Assembly (NCBI RefSeq): GCF_021190915.1
Contig: NZ_JAIOAP010000023.1
Span: 35,503-99,502, forward strand
DNA from: Cohnella silvisoli
GTDB lineage: Bacteria; Bacillota; Bacilli; Paenibacillales; Paenibacillaceae
Direction of reading: 5' to 3'
Length of the DNA: 64,000 nt
This document shows, in pieces, positions 15,214 to 23,511 of this stretch (position 1 is its first letter; the number at the start of each line of letters is the position of its first letter). The notes below the pieces were generated by a model that was given only the letters and a program-made list of their open reading frames with translations, was not told where the DNA came from and searched no databases. A program made the translations under genes and the position numbers.

Positions 15214-16498
15214 TTATGAATCGGAATTGTACGTACTGGCCGGGATGATCTTATCCGAAGCCCTATTGCAAGAAGGTTTGGGAAGGCTCAGCGAAAAACA
15301 TTTCCAAGACGGAGATTATCGCGAAATATTCAATACGATCGATCTCCAATCTAAACAAGGCAGGCCAGATTTTACAACGGTTTATAAGGAGTTGCGAAAC
15401 AAGATTGACATTGCCAAGTTGAACGGGCTACAAACGACTACTATCTCCGAATCAACGTTCCCTTTCTGGATAAAAAAGCTCCATGAGACGTTTGTCCGAA
15501 GAACCTACAAGATAGCTGCACGGGAGATTTGGAATATTTGCGATACCGATAGGCCGTTGAAAGAAATCACTGAAATCGTCGAGCAAAAAATCATGAAGGC
15601 TCATACCCAAGAGGGAACGGACCGGATTGTCACGCCGCAAGAATCAGGACAAAAAGCCGCTGAAGAATTTGAGCGCCGTCAAGCAAGCGATAAACGAATT
15701 CACGGCATCCAATTATCACGAGAGATTGCAACAGGCAGCGTCCCATCGATTGACGGGTTTCCAGGGCTCGATCAAATGTTTAGGGGATTAAGGGGCGGTG
15801 ATCTTATTGTTGCCGCAGCCAGGACCGGGGATGGGAAAACGGCACTCGCTCAGAACCTAGTTCGCCATGCAAGCATCCATCAGCAATACAAGACTTATTA
15901 TCAAAATACCGAGATGAATGAGAACGAGATCGTTTTTAGATTTGTTGCAGCAATGTCCGGAATAAGCTTCGAGGGAATAGACGGCGGTGGTTTAAGCTCA
16001 TGGGATAGAGGGTCTGCGCGAAGATATTTCGATCTATTTTGTGAGTCACGAATCTATATTTCCACGCTGCCGATCCTCACACCGGAACGTAGCCGAGGAC
16101 TTGCGAGACAGTTCAAGATGAAATACGGAAACCTTGACCTTCTCGTTATTGACTACATCGGTCGTATGGAGTTAGAGAACAGCAAGGGCAAGCAGGAATG
16201 GCAAGTTCTACGGGACATTGCTAAAGAGGGCAAGCGCCTTGCACAGGAGCTTGATACAGCGGTGCTTCTCATCAGCCAAATGACCGAAGAAGGTAAGCTT
16301 CAAGGGGCCAGAGCGATAGCAAACGAGTGCGACGGTGTATTGTACCTTGAACCACTGGAAGGTGAGGAATACAACGAAGCGCCCCGAGGAACGACACATA
16401 AATTGACCTCTGCCAAAGCGCGGCGTGGCGAGAAAAACAAGAAACTTTGGATAAGCTTTAACAAAGACAAAATGTACATGACTGAGATCATCCGATGA
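15203..16498 (+). CDS. DnaB-like replicative helicase
   Basis: 431 residues. The N-terminal helical domain (E-S-E-L-Y-V-L-A-G-M-I-L) is followed by a RecA-type ATPase with Walker A A-R-T-G-D-G-K-T (P-loop at about 209-213) and Walker B L-D-L-L-V-I-D-Y-I. Unwinds the phage DNA at the fork and recruits primase. Slightly shorter than cellular DnaB but normal for phage G40P-like helicases. It is the last gene of the SPP1-like replication set. Confidence 0.92.
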   Translation: MSVDYESELYVLAGMILSEALLQEGLGRLSEKHFQDGDYREIFNTIDLQSKQGRPDFTTVYKELRNKIDIAKLNGLQTTTISESTFPFWIKKLHETFVRRTYKIAAREIWNICDTDRPLKEITEIVEQKIMKAHTQEGTDRIVTPQESGQKAAEEFERRQASDKRIHGIQLSREIATGSVPSIDGFPGLDQMFRGLRGGDLIVAAARTGDGKTALAQNLVRHASIHQQYKTYYQNTEMNENEIVFRFVAAMSGISFEGIDGGGLSSWDRGSARRYFDLFCESRIYISTLPILTPERSRGLARQFKMKYGNLDLLVIDYIGRMELENSKGKQEWQVLRDIAKEGKRLAQELDTAVLLISQMTEEGKLQGARAIANECDGVLYLEPLEGEEYNEAPRGTTHKLTSAKARRGEKNKKLWISFNKDKMYMTEIIR

Positions 16499-16848
16499 GA
16501 GAGCTTAAGCAAAAGTATAAAGCCCTAGTGCTGCAGGCTTGCAGATTCGCGGTAACGGGTGGAGCAATGTCATTGGCCTATGAAGACTTCTTGATAGATA
16601 ACATCGATCGGATGGTTGATAGGCTTTCTGAGGACCAACTAGCTCACCTGTTACGGAACGGTAAGGTGTTGGTCGGTGAAATTGATTCTAATGAGGCGTA
16701 TGACGGTATATTCGAATCCATTACCGCTGCTGAAACCTGCTTGCAATCTCCCAATTTGACTCAGTTAGAACGGGAATCATTAAACAAGTACGTAAAAACA
16801 CTCCGGGAGCTGGCAGAAGAATTTAAGGCACATGAATGGGATTTATAA
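16495..16848 (+). CDS. Phage protein of unknown function, 117 residues
   Basis: Starts in a 4-base overlap with the helicase stop. Helical and acidic, with L-S-E-D-Q-L-A-H-L-L-R-N-G-K-V-L in the middle. No recognised family; position suggests a replication accessory or early protein. Confidence 0.6.
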   Translation: MRELKQKYKALVLQACRFAVTGGAMSLAYEDFLIDNIDRMVDRLSEDQLAHLLRNGKVLVGEIDSNEAYDGIFESITAAETCLQSPNLTQLERESLNKYVKTLRELAEEFKAHEWDL

Positions 16849-16864
16849 AGCAGGAGGGAAAACG

Positions 16865-17404
16865 ATGCCGGCCAAATACCAAGATACTCTTAATCGGATT
16901 GCTGTGGGTGAGGAACAACTAAACAAGTTACAGCCAGAAGATCCGAAGCGGACCAAAATTGAGAAGAACTTGGACAAGCTCCGGGCGGATTTGGCCGCAT
17001 TGAAACCTGAATCCACTCCTGATTCACAAACAACACCCGGACTGACACAGTTAGAACCGCCATTTATCGAAGTAGATCCACGTCCAGAACTTCAACAGGA
17101 CACAGAGCAATGGACAACTCTTTTGAAGCTGGCTTTTATGAAAAGCGAAGAATTGTGCGGCGTATTGAATGGCATTCGTTGTGGCGGCACACGATTGAAA
17201 GTCGGCAGGACATCAAACGGAAATCGTTGGACGCTCAAACCCGACATTGATTCGTCCGGGCGGCTGTCATGGGCGTCACAGGCTGACTATGAAGAGGCGC
17301 GGGACAAATATTTAATGCCGCATATGGCCGCTGTCACGGAATTACTCAAGGAGCTGGCAGGGCGTTACGAACCTATTGAAAGAGAAATACAACAAGAAAT
17401 GTGA
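16865..17404 (+). CDS. Phage protein of unknown function, 179 residues
   Basis: The start at 16865 has CAGGAGGG nine bases upstream; the longer frame from 16832 would overlap the preceding gene. The N-terminal third is a coiled coil (E-E-Q-L-N-K-L-Q...K-I-E-K-N-L-D-K-L-R-A-D-L), then a Pro/Thr-rich linker and a C-terminal domain containing R-C-G-G-T-R-L-K-V-G-R and a Trp-rich strand. Not recognised. Confidence 0.6.
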   Translation: MPAKYQDTLNRIAVGEEQLNKLQPEDPKRTKIEKNLDKLRADLAALKPESTPDSQTTPGLTQLEPPFIEVDPRPELQQDTEQWTTLLKLAFMKSEELCGVLNGIRCGGTRLKVGRTSNGNRWTLKPDIDSSGRLSWASQADYEEARDKYLMPHMAAVTELLKELAGRYEPIEREIQQEM

Positions 17405-17428
17405 ATCTAAAGTGAGGGAGCGAGGGGC

Positions 17429-17845
17429 ATGAGTAAGGACTTTCATTTTGATCCGGAAACGGCTGCAGATAATATTCTCTTCATCTTTGAGGCTGTGATT
17501 AAGAGATTTGAACAGAACGATTTAGCGGTAAGCCGTTATGATAGCGAGCGCGGGGACTTGGACCATATGATTGAACTAACCTCCTATAATGCTGCGGAAG
17601 GCTATCAACTAGTTAAGAATGTCAGAGAAAATAGGCGAGCTCGTCGGATATGCAAGGACGAGAACCTTGTCTTGAAGCCTATATATGATTTTATCCGTTC
17701 GAATAACGACAAATTGCTTAAGGACATGAAGGTGATCGCGAGGGAAACAGAAAAGAAGGCGAGCTACCGGGACAATCAGAAATACCACCCGCGAACCGCG
17801 ATTATTTCAGTGGATGATTTCAATAAAAAGCGGGTGAAGCTATGA
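17429..17845 (+). CDS. Phage protein of unknown function, 138 residues
   Basis: Good ribosome binding site GAGGGAGCGAGG. Helical, with several Arg-rich turns (V-R-E-N-R-R-A-R-R-I-C) that could touch nucleic acid. Overlaps the next start by four bases. Not recognised. Confidence 0.6.
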   Translation: MSKDFHFDPETAADNILFIFEAVIKRFEQNDLAVSRYDSERGDLDHMIELTSYNAAEGYQLVKNVRENRRARRICKDENLVLKPIYDFIRSNNDKLLKDMKVIARETEKKASYRDNQKYHPRTAIISVDDFNKKRVKL

Positions 17846-18228
17846 TTCTTACAAAAGTAGAATCAACAGTAATTGAACTCATTCGTCTCAAGATGACTCA
17901 ACAACAAATGGCAGTTAAAGCCGGAATGAGTAAGCGAACAATAGGTAAAATCATCGGCAGGCTGGTAGAGAAATCAGCAATAATACGGCCAGTACCAGGT
18001 AAACCGGGATACGATATTTTATTGGACTATTACGAAATATTGGATGACACTGCCGGGACGCTGAAGGATAAAGACGGGATGATGAAGGTCATTATTCCAG
18101 ACGGGTACGAGGACTACATCCGGTTACATTATGACCGCATACCCCGGAAAGAACTGGCGCGTCGGCTTAATTTAGACAAGTTCACGCTTAATATGATGCT
18201 CTTGCAGCTAGGTATGGGAGGGTTATAG
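17842..18228 (+). CDS. Phage HTH protein with two predicted helix-turn-helix units
   Basis: 128 residues. A first HTH is at about 20-45 (M-T-Q-Q-Q-M-A-V-K-A-G-M-S-K-R-T-I-G-K-I-I), a second at about 105-125 (R-K-E-L-A-R-R-L-N-L-D-K-F-T-L-N-M-M). It is probably a transcription regulator. It lies upstream of two sigma-like genes and may be part of the same late-switch unit. Confidence 0.6.
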   Translation: MILTKVESTVIELIRLKMTQQQMAVKAGMSKRTIGKIIGRLVEKSAIIRPVPGKPGYDILLDYYEILDDTAGTLKDKDGMMKVIIPDGYEDYIRLHYDRIPRKELARRLNLDKFTLNMMLLQLGMGGL

Positions 18229-18229
18229 G

Positions 18230-18442
18230 ATGCATCGAGTTGTAATCTACTTGAAGTCGGGAAACGTCGTTGAGATCGAAACAAATGAGTTTGAATATCG
18301 AAAGGGCATTACCGGAAAGCTTGAAGAAATCAGTTGGATGAACCATGAAGGAAAAAAAACTTTGAATTATATCGATGTCGATCAAATCGAAGCCATTACC
18401 GGAATGGAACTAAATGACGATCCAGAGGCGGGAGGTCTATAG
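18230..18442 (+). CDS. Small beta-rich phage protein, 70 residues
   Basis: Begins one base after the previous stop, with GGAGGG upstream. V-V-I-Y-L-K-S-G-N-V-V-E-I-E and N-Y-I-D-V-D-Q-I-E-A-I look like strands of a small beta barrel. Not recognised. Confidence 0.55.
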   Translation: MHRVVIYLKSGNVVEIETNEFEYRKGITGKLEEISWMNHEGKKTLNYIDVDQIEAITGMELNDDPEAGGL

Positions 18443-18595
18443 ATGCAAGTGGACAAGCAGCAAATCGTTGAACACTTGCAAACTTGTATTGAGATCGAGA
18501 GCAAGAAGGACGATGAACGAACGGCCAAGGTACTCGGAAACTTGCGGCAAGAGATATTGGATGGATCATTCGACTACGGCGGGACTAGAGATTAG
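18443..18595 (+). CDS. Very small phage protein, 50 residues
   Basis: ATG 18443 directly follows the previous stop and has CGGGAGG upstream. Helical (Q-Q-I-V-E-H-L-Q-T-C-I-E-I-E) with a basic middle. Included because of spacing and ribosome binding site; no homology known to me. Confidence 0.5.
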   Translation: MQVDKQQIVEHLQTCIEIESKKDDERTAKVLGNLRQEILDGSFDYGGTRD

Positions 18596-18607
18596 GGGGC
18601 GGGGCGC

Positions 18608-19105
18608 TTGCAGGACTTAATAGAAAGTTATAAACGGACACGTAGAGGTTTGCGGGCGCTCCGCACACTTAGCACGATCACGGCGGACAGGGAAACCATT
18701 CAGGAAATGATCCATAACTGTTCATGGACTATAGATTACATGAAAGACGGACATTTTAAGAAACCGCGTCGGCCGATCGAACGACGATCAATGTGGCAAC
18801 GAATCATCCTCATGGAGCCGAAGATACTGAATGGACTATTTCGGGAGAATATGTACGATTCCGTGGAGCAGGGACCATCCAACGAGCAAACCGCGCTATT
18901 GAACGAAATCATGAGTTTACTCTCCAGACGGGAAAGGGAATGCTTTATTGCGGTATACGGGGAAGGATTCTCATTTGCTGGAGCGGCCGATACGATCGGA
19001 GTCGCAAAAACAACGGTATCAACATGCATTTCAAGGGCCAAGAAAAAGATAGCTGAATGGAAGCGGGGGATGCGGGATGGGGAAGAACAACAAATTGATC
19101 TATGA
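18608..19105 (+). CDS. Sigma-factor-like phage regulator, first copy
   Basis: TTG start after AGGGGGCGGGG; 165 residues. The C-terminal half is a sigma region-4-type HTH: L-S-R-R-E-R-E-C-F-I, then A-A-D-T-I-G-V-A-K-T-T-V-S-T-C-I-S-R-A. The N-terminal half has the motif L-R-A-L-R-T-L-S-T and a P-I-E-R-R turn, both repeated in the next gene. Proteins of this kind at this place (before terminase) are typically late-gene activators or PBSX Xpf-like sigma factors. The 3' end overlaps the next gene by 29 bases. Confidence 0.72.
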   Translation: MQDLIESYKRTRRGLRALRTLSTITADRETIQEMIHNCSWTIDYMKDGHFKKPRRPIERRSMWQRIILMEPKILNGLFRENMYDSVEQGPSNEQTALLNEIMSLLSRRERECFIAVYGEGFSFAGAADTIGVAKTTVSTCISRAKKKIAEWKRGMRDGEEQQIDL

Positions 19106-19586
19106 AGCTTCGCCCGCAAGCTATCGACAAGCATATAGGACGCTCAGAGCGCTTAGAACGCTGAGTACAGATGAAGGGGAGCGCGAGAGCCTTACGGACT
19201 CAATAACTGACGTTAACCTTGCTCTTAACTGGTTATCTACCGGCAGACGGCCGGGAAGCAAACGGGGAATTGAACGCCGGTATCGAAAGGTACTTTGGGA
19301 TCCGAAATGGATTGAAGCCTACAACTCCAAAAATGCTGGTTATACGATCGAACGAGATACAACCATTAAAGGGCTTTCCGATAATGATAGGCTTCGGATT
19401 GATGAGGTGATGCGCGATCTTTCGGATAGGGAAAGACAGTGCTTTATAATGCATCACGTCGATCTTATGACTTTCGAAGAAATAGGAATGGAACTGCATA
19501 TCGGACGGAGCAGCGTGCAGACATTTATTGAGAGAGCTCGTGAAAAAATAGAGCAGGGCAAGAAGTTTAATAATTTTTTATTCTAA
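19077..19586 (+). CDS. Sigma-factor-like phage regulator, second paralogous copy
   Basis: 169 residues. It shares the N-terminal L-R-A-L-R-T-L-S-T motif, the G-I-E-R-R turn and the C-terminal L-S-D-R-E-R-Q-C-F-I...S-S-V-Q-T-F-I-E-R-A HTH with the preceding gene, so the two arose by tandem duplication and then diverged. The overlap by 29 bases implies joint expression. Likely late transcription activator; whether the two act together or on different promoters is unknown. Confidence 0.72.
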   Translation: MGKNNKLIYEASPASYRQAYRTLRALRTLSTDEGERESLTDSITDVNLALNWLSTGRRPGSKRGIERRYRKVLWDPKWIEAYNSKNAGYTIERDTTIKGLSDNDRLRIDEVMRDLSDRERQCFIMHHVDLMTFEEIGMELHIGRSSVQTFIERAREKIEQGKKFNNFLF

Positions 19587-19721
19587 ATTGAAATTCTTGT
19601 CGTGCAAAGCGCCTATATAGTAAGAGGTATTATTTTACTTGATCGGGCAGTGAATAAGAAAAATTTTTCCAAATGTAGTATAATAACTACTGGAAGCTAT
19701 TCATTGTTGGGAGAGATTGCC

Positions 19722-20333
19722 TTGGTCAAATTCACTATTGATGCTGTGCAAATTATTATGACGACACATCGATTGCAAGAAGATAATACCTTCAAGAAAG
19801 TTGAAGAAGGGGCCGACCATATCGCAAATGGAGATAAAGTGTTCGATGATTATTTCCAGGCTGATACGTGGAAGAAGCGTCATCCAGTTGTTGAATTTGA
19901 CGGAATTACGATTGAGAACACCGGCGGAAATCGAATGGGGGACCACTATTTGGATATCCGTCAGCACAGAACGGCAAAACCAGCAAATTGTTATTTCACA
20001 AAAGAAGAAGTGGAAACAGTTTTACGCAGAGGTAACGACGAGGTTAGCAATTCCCTAGTCGTTGACTATAACGGAGTTGTGCACTTAATCCCAGCAGGAA
20101 ATAGCCGCGAAGGGTACGCAGTACGAGTCGAAACTTTCCAAGCGGGTAACGGCTACGTGGGAAGCAGAAGCAGACTTAATCACCTAGAAAATACCTATAA
20201 AGTCCTGTTGGAGGGCTGGCTAGACCATCTAGAAACAGGTGACGGCGAATATCGAGATTATTCGGATGGTCAAAATACTGTCGAAGAGCTTCAACAAAAG
20301 GCAGTACAACTGATAAACGATTTTAAGTTTTAA
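19722..20333 (+). CDS. Phage protein of unknown function, 203 residues
   Basis: I choose TTG 19722 (GGGAGAGA six bases upstream) over the longer frame from 19602, whose first 40 codons overlap a TATAAT box. The product has a beta-rich C-terminal half (N-S-L-V-V-D-Y-N-G-V-V-H-L-I) and a T-F-Q-A-G-N-G-Y-V-G-S segment. Not recognised. It ends at a strong terminator, and a possible own promoter lies at 19679-19684, so it may be a separate unit. Confidence 0.55.
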   Translation: MVKFTIDAVQIIMTTHRLQEDNTFKKVEEGADHIANGDKVFDDYFQADTWKKRHPVVEFDGITIENTGGNRMGDHYLDIRQHRTAKPANCYFTKEEVETVLRRGNDEVSNSLVVDYNGVVHLIPAGNSREGYAVRVETFQAGNGYVGSRSRLNHLENTYKVLLEGWLDHLETGDGEYRDYSDGQNTVEELQQKAVQLINDFKF

Positions 20334-20357
20334 GCACCTTCGGGTGCTTTTTTTTTG
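20331..20357 (+). terminator. Rho-independent terminator
   Basis: AAGCACC-TTCG-GGTGCTT followed by eight or nine T. It closes the early/middle operon. Confidence 0.9.
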
Positions 20358-20389
20358 TCTAATACTACATACCAGGTGGTGAATAAGTC

Positions 20390-20998
20390 ATGAGCACGGT
20401 TCAGCCGATAAGAGACAAGGAAGTGGTTGCGGAAATCGCTAGTACACTTCGATTCACTAGCGAGAGGAATTACATATTCTTCTGTATGGGCGTCTATAGC
20501 GGCCTCCGTGTCTCTGACTTGCTCACACTTCAAGTTTCGGCGGTACGCAATCAGACGCATATATCTTTGATTGAACATAAGACAAGAAACACCCGTAAGA
20601 AGGTAAAAAAGAAAAAGTTTATCATTCATCCAGACCTCTACGATGACCTTCAAAGGTACATAGAAGGCATGGAGGATGACGAATTCCTTTTCGCGAGTCG
20701 CCAGAAGAAAACGAAGTCCGGCGAACGTGGACAACCTTTCAATCGAGCGACAGCTTATCGGATGTTAAACAAGATTGCCAAACCATTCGGACTCAAGGAG
20801 ATCGGCTGCCACACACTCAGGAAGACGTGGGGTTACCAACTATTAACGAACGCCGAACCGGACCAAGCGCCGTATGTCTTAGCGTTACTAATGGAAATGT
20901 TCGGACACAGCGATCCGATGTACACTTTTCGTTATTTAGGGCTTACACAAGATGCGATGGACACCGCAATTCGACGGTTGAGTTATACAAAATCTTAA
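20390..20998 (+). CDS. Second tyrosine recombinase, catalytic domain only
   Basis: 202 residues, without the arm-binding and most of the core-binding domain. Catalytic residues are visible: Arg40 in Y-S-G-L-R-V-S-D-L, His141 and Arg144 in C-H-T-L-R-K-T-W, His173 in F-G-H-S-D and Tyr182 in F-R-Y-L-G-L. Short recombinases of this type recur just before terminase genes in Firmicute phages. Possible roles are dimer resolution or a genome-ends function; integration is served by the full integrase at the left end. It has GGTGGTG upstream. Confidence 0.85.
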   Translation: MSTVQPIRDKEVVAEIASTLRFTSERNYIFFCMGVYSGLRVSDLLTLQVSAVRNQTHISLIEHKTRNTRKKVKKKKFIIHPDLYDDLQRYIEGMEDDEFLFASRQKKTKSGERGQPFNRATAYRMLNKIAKPFGLKEIGCHTLRKTWGYQLLTNAEPDQAPYVLALLMEMFGHSDPMYTFRYLGLTQDAMDTAIRRLSYTKS

Positions 20999-21485
20999 CA
21001 TTGTCGCACTCAAAATAAGAATCACTGAAAAGCCTTGATTCTATTGAAAAAGTTCATTTTTACGAGTGAAACAGTTTATATGATATGATGCACTCAATTT
21101 ACAGGATTTAGGTTAATTAAGGCGGTAGAATGCGCTCTGAAAAAGAGGCAAAAAAGAAGGCGCTTTACTCGACTAAAGCAAAAACAGGAAATCCAACTCA
21201 ATTATTTCTGCATAAATGCTGTATATGGACCTTCAAAATCGCCGATGTCGGTGAATTTCTCATAGTATCAGAATTAGCACGAAACCCTGTATTGATGCGG
21301 GTTCCCTGGCTTTTCTGCATAATGAGTGTATAAGCAGTTCTTTCAGCGTGAATTGGGGAATTCAGTAATAGCGCGGTATTTCAAGGTTAGCGAGACTTAG
21401 ATATATGTACATAATCACATGTTTTGTACATATGTCCTTGCATAACGGCTGTATAAAGCTTGGAGGTGGGGCAGGTGATTAGGTA
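20999..21485 (+). repeat. Repeat-rich intergenic region before terminase
   Basis: About 490 bases without a convincing gene (the 67-codon frame at 21130-21333 runs across one of the repeats). It holds three imperfect direct repeats of TGCATAA-N2-GCTGTATA at 21209-21225, 21316-21335 and 21439-21459, and an inverted repeat ATATGTACA...TGTACATAT at 21403-21433 (9-base arms, 13-base loop). A possible promoter lies near 21059-21089. The place is suited to a packaging (pac/cos) site, late promoter or recombinase target. Confidence 0.55.
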
Positions 21486-22250
21486 ATGTCCAGAAAACAG
21501 AGCCCGATTCAAAAGAAAGCTTTCAAAATATGGTGCGAAAGCGGACGACCAAGAAGCTCAAAGGCAATCGCCGAAGCTTTGGGTGTTAGTTCTGAACTAG
21601 TTCGGAAGTGGAAGAGTTATTACACATGGGAAGACCAGCCCGATCCACGCCCCGGTGCTCCACGAGGCAACAGAAACGCTAAAGGGAATAAGGGTGGCGA
21701 TGGCGGCCCCCTGGGGAACGCGAAGGCGGTCACACATGGATTGTTTCGTAAGATTCTTCCAGACGATGACGAAACGCGGGAGATATTCGATGCTACTGAG
21801 AATATGTCGCCGCTGGATATGCTTTGGTATCAAATACGAATCACCTGGACAAACATTATGCGGGCACAGAAGATTCAATACGTTAAGGATAAGAACGAAA
21901 TCATCAAGGAGCTCAAAAAGCAAAAATTCGAGGTTCACAGCAAGGGGCGCGGTAAGGACAAAGAACTCGTCCCCGTTGAAATTGAAAAGGAATATGAATT
22001 CCAATTCGCCTGGGATGTACAGGCAACCGGCTTAAAATCACAAGCGGCTGCAAGCACGGCCCTAGCCCGCATGTTCAAACAATATGACGAAATGCTTCGA
22101 ACGTTGCCGCCTGAAGAGATTCGGGAAGAACACCGTTCACGTATTGAGATCCTGAAGGCCGAAGTGGTGAAGGTCAAAGCAGAGGCAAAGACCATAAATG
22201 ATGAGGCCGGTCAAGGCCCGGTCATCATAAGGAATGATATCCGTGAGTGA
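21486..22250 (+). CDS. Terminase small subunit (PBSX XtmA/YqaS type)
   Basis: 254 residues. The N-terminus has an HTH for DNA recognition (S-S-K-A-I-A-E-A-L-G-V-S-S-E-L-V-R-K-W), followed by the characteristic G-A-P-R-G-N-R-N-A-K-G-N-K-G-G and G-N-A-K-A-V-T-H-G-L-F segments of the PBSX-type small terminase. It binds the packaging site and recruits the large subunit. The stop overlaps the large-subunit gene by 17 bases. Confidence 0.88.
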   Translation: MSRKQSPIQKKAFKIWCESGRPRSSKAIAEALGVSSELVRKWKSYYTWEDQPDPRPGAPRGNRNAKGNKGGDGGPLGNAKAVTHGLFRKILPDDDETREIFDATENMSPLDMLWYQIRITWTNIMRAQKIQYVKDKNEIIKELKKQKFEVHSKGRGKDKELVPVEIEKEYEFQFAWDVQATGLKSQAAASTALARMFKQYDEMLRTLPPEEIREEHRSRIEILKAEVVKVKAEAKTINDEAGQGPVIIRNDIRE

Positions 22251-23499
22251 GCCATTACGGAAGGAGATAAGTCTACAGGAAGTCGTCGGCAAAGGGTATA
22301 AAGACTTTTGGAACTTCAAGGGTCGTTATCGGGTAGTTAAAGGCGGTCGCGGTAGTAAGAAGAGTGCAACGGCTGCACTTTCCATTATTACGAACATGAT
22401 GGATTTACCCCTATCCAATACACTTGTTGTACGGAAGACGTTTAACACGCATAAGGATAGCACTTGGGCGCAACTCAAGTGGGCAACGAAACGATTAGGC
22501 GTATCAAGGTTTTGGAAATTTAGCAAAAGTCCGCTTGAAGCAACGTTTAAACCAACCGGCCAGAAGATCCTATTTCGTGGCTTGGATGATCCGATGTCCA
22601 TTACCTCCATCACGGTGGAAGTGGGCTATTTGTGCTTTTGTCTATTCGAGGAAGCCTATCAGATCCTAAACGAAGATGATTTCGACAAAGTGGACATGTC
22701 TATCCGGGGAGAAGTGCCGGAAGGCTATTACAAGCAGATCACGATTATATTCAACCCATGGAACGAAAAGTCATGGTTGAAAACGCGCTTCTTTGATCCG
22801 GTAGATGATCCGGACATTCTCGCGATAACGACAACTTACCGTAATAACGAATTCCTTGATGACGCTGACCGCAAGCGTTTTGATTGGATGAAGAAAAACA
22901 GACCCAAGCGCTATAAGGTCGAAGGTAATGGAGATTGGGGCATCTCCGAAGGCGCGATTTACGAGAACTGGCGAGAAGAAGAATTCAATCCGGATGTAAT
23001 TGCCAAGCTTCCGGGCTATAAGGCGATATTCGGATTAGACTTCGGATACCGGCATGACCCAAGCGGCTTCGTCGCCGCACTTGTTAATGAGCAACAAAAG
23101 AAGCTCTATATCTACGACGAGCATTACGAACAAGCAATGACTAACAGTGATATCGCTGAAATGCTCAAGCGTAAAGGACATACCAAGGAACGGATCATTG
23201 CCGACTCCGCAGAACCTAAATCGATAGACGAGTTGTACAGTCTTGGTATCAACCGAATCCGGGGAGCTGAGAAAGGGCCTGACAGTATCAACGTAGGTAT
23301 CCAGTACCTTGAGCAATACGAAATCATTGTTCATTCTTACCGTTGTCCAAATACAGCAATGGAGCTCGCCTCCTACTTATGGGCACAAGATAAAACGGGT
23401 CGTTTCCTCAAGAAACCGATCGACGAATTCAATCACATCATGGACGCGCTTCGTTATGCAATGGAGCAAATACGGCATGGTGCAAATTTCACTTGGTAG
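22234..23499 (+). CDS. Terminase large subunit (PBSX XtmB type)
   Basis: 421 residues; packaging motor ATPase and nuclease. Walker A G-G-R-G-S-K-K-S is at 37-44, Walker B-like L-C-F-C-L-F-E-E-A near 135, and the RNase H-like nuclease begins at A-I-F-G-L-D-F-G-Y-R-H-D-P (about 265) with a further acidic site near the C-terminal D-E-F-N-H-I-M-D-A-L-R-Y. A GTG at 22243 is an alternative start. Confidence 0.95.
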   Translation: MISVSEPLRKEISLQEVVGKGYKDFWNFKGRYRVVKGGRGSKKSATAALSIITNMMDLPLSNTLVVRKTFNTHKDSTWAQLKWATKRLGVSRFWKFSKSPLEATFKPTGQKILFRGLDDPMSITSITVEVGYLCFCLFEEAYQILNEDDFDKVDMSIRGEVPEGYYKQITIIFNPWNEKSWLKTRFFDPVDDPDILAITTTYRNNEFLDDADRKRFDWMKKNRPKRYKVEGNGDWGISEGAIYENWREEEFNPDVIAKLPGYKAIFGLDFGYRHDPSGFVAALVNEQQKKLYIYDEHYEQAMTNSDIAEMLKRKGHTKERIIADSAEPKSIDELYSLGINRIRGAEKGPDSINVGIQYLEQYEIIVHSYRCPNTAMELASYLWAQDKTGRFLKKPIDEFNHIMDALRYAMEQIRHGANFTW

Positions 23500-23511
23500 G
23501 GTGGTGAGACA

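Noticed and set aside
21130..21333. 67-codon frame between recombinase and terminase
   Set aside because: It crosses one of the three direct repeats, encodes no recognisable protein and its upstream region has only a moderate ribosome binding site; treated as non-coding.
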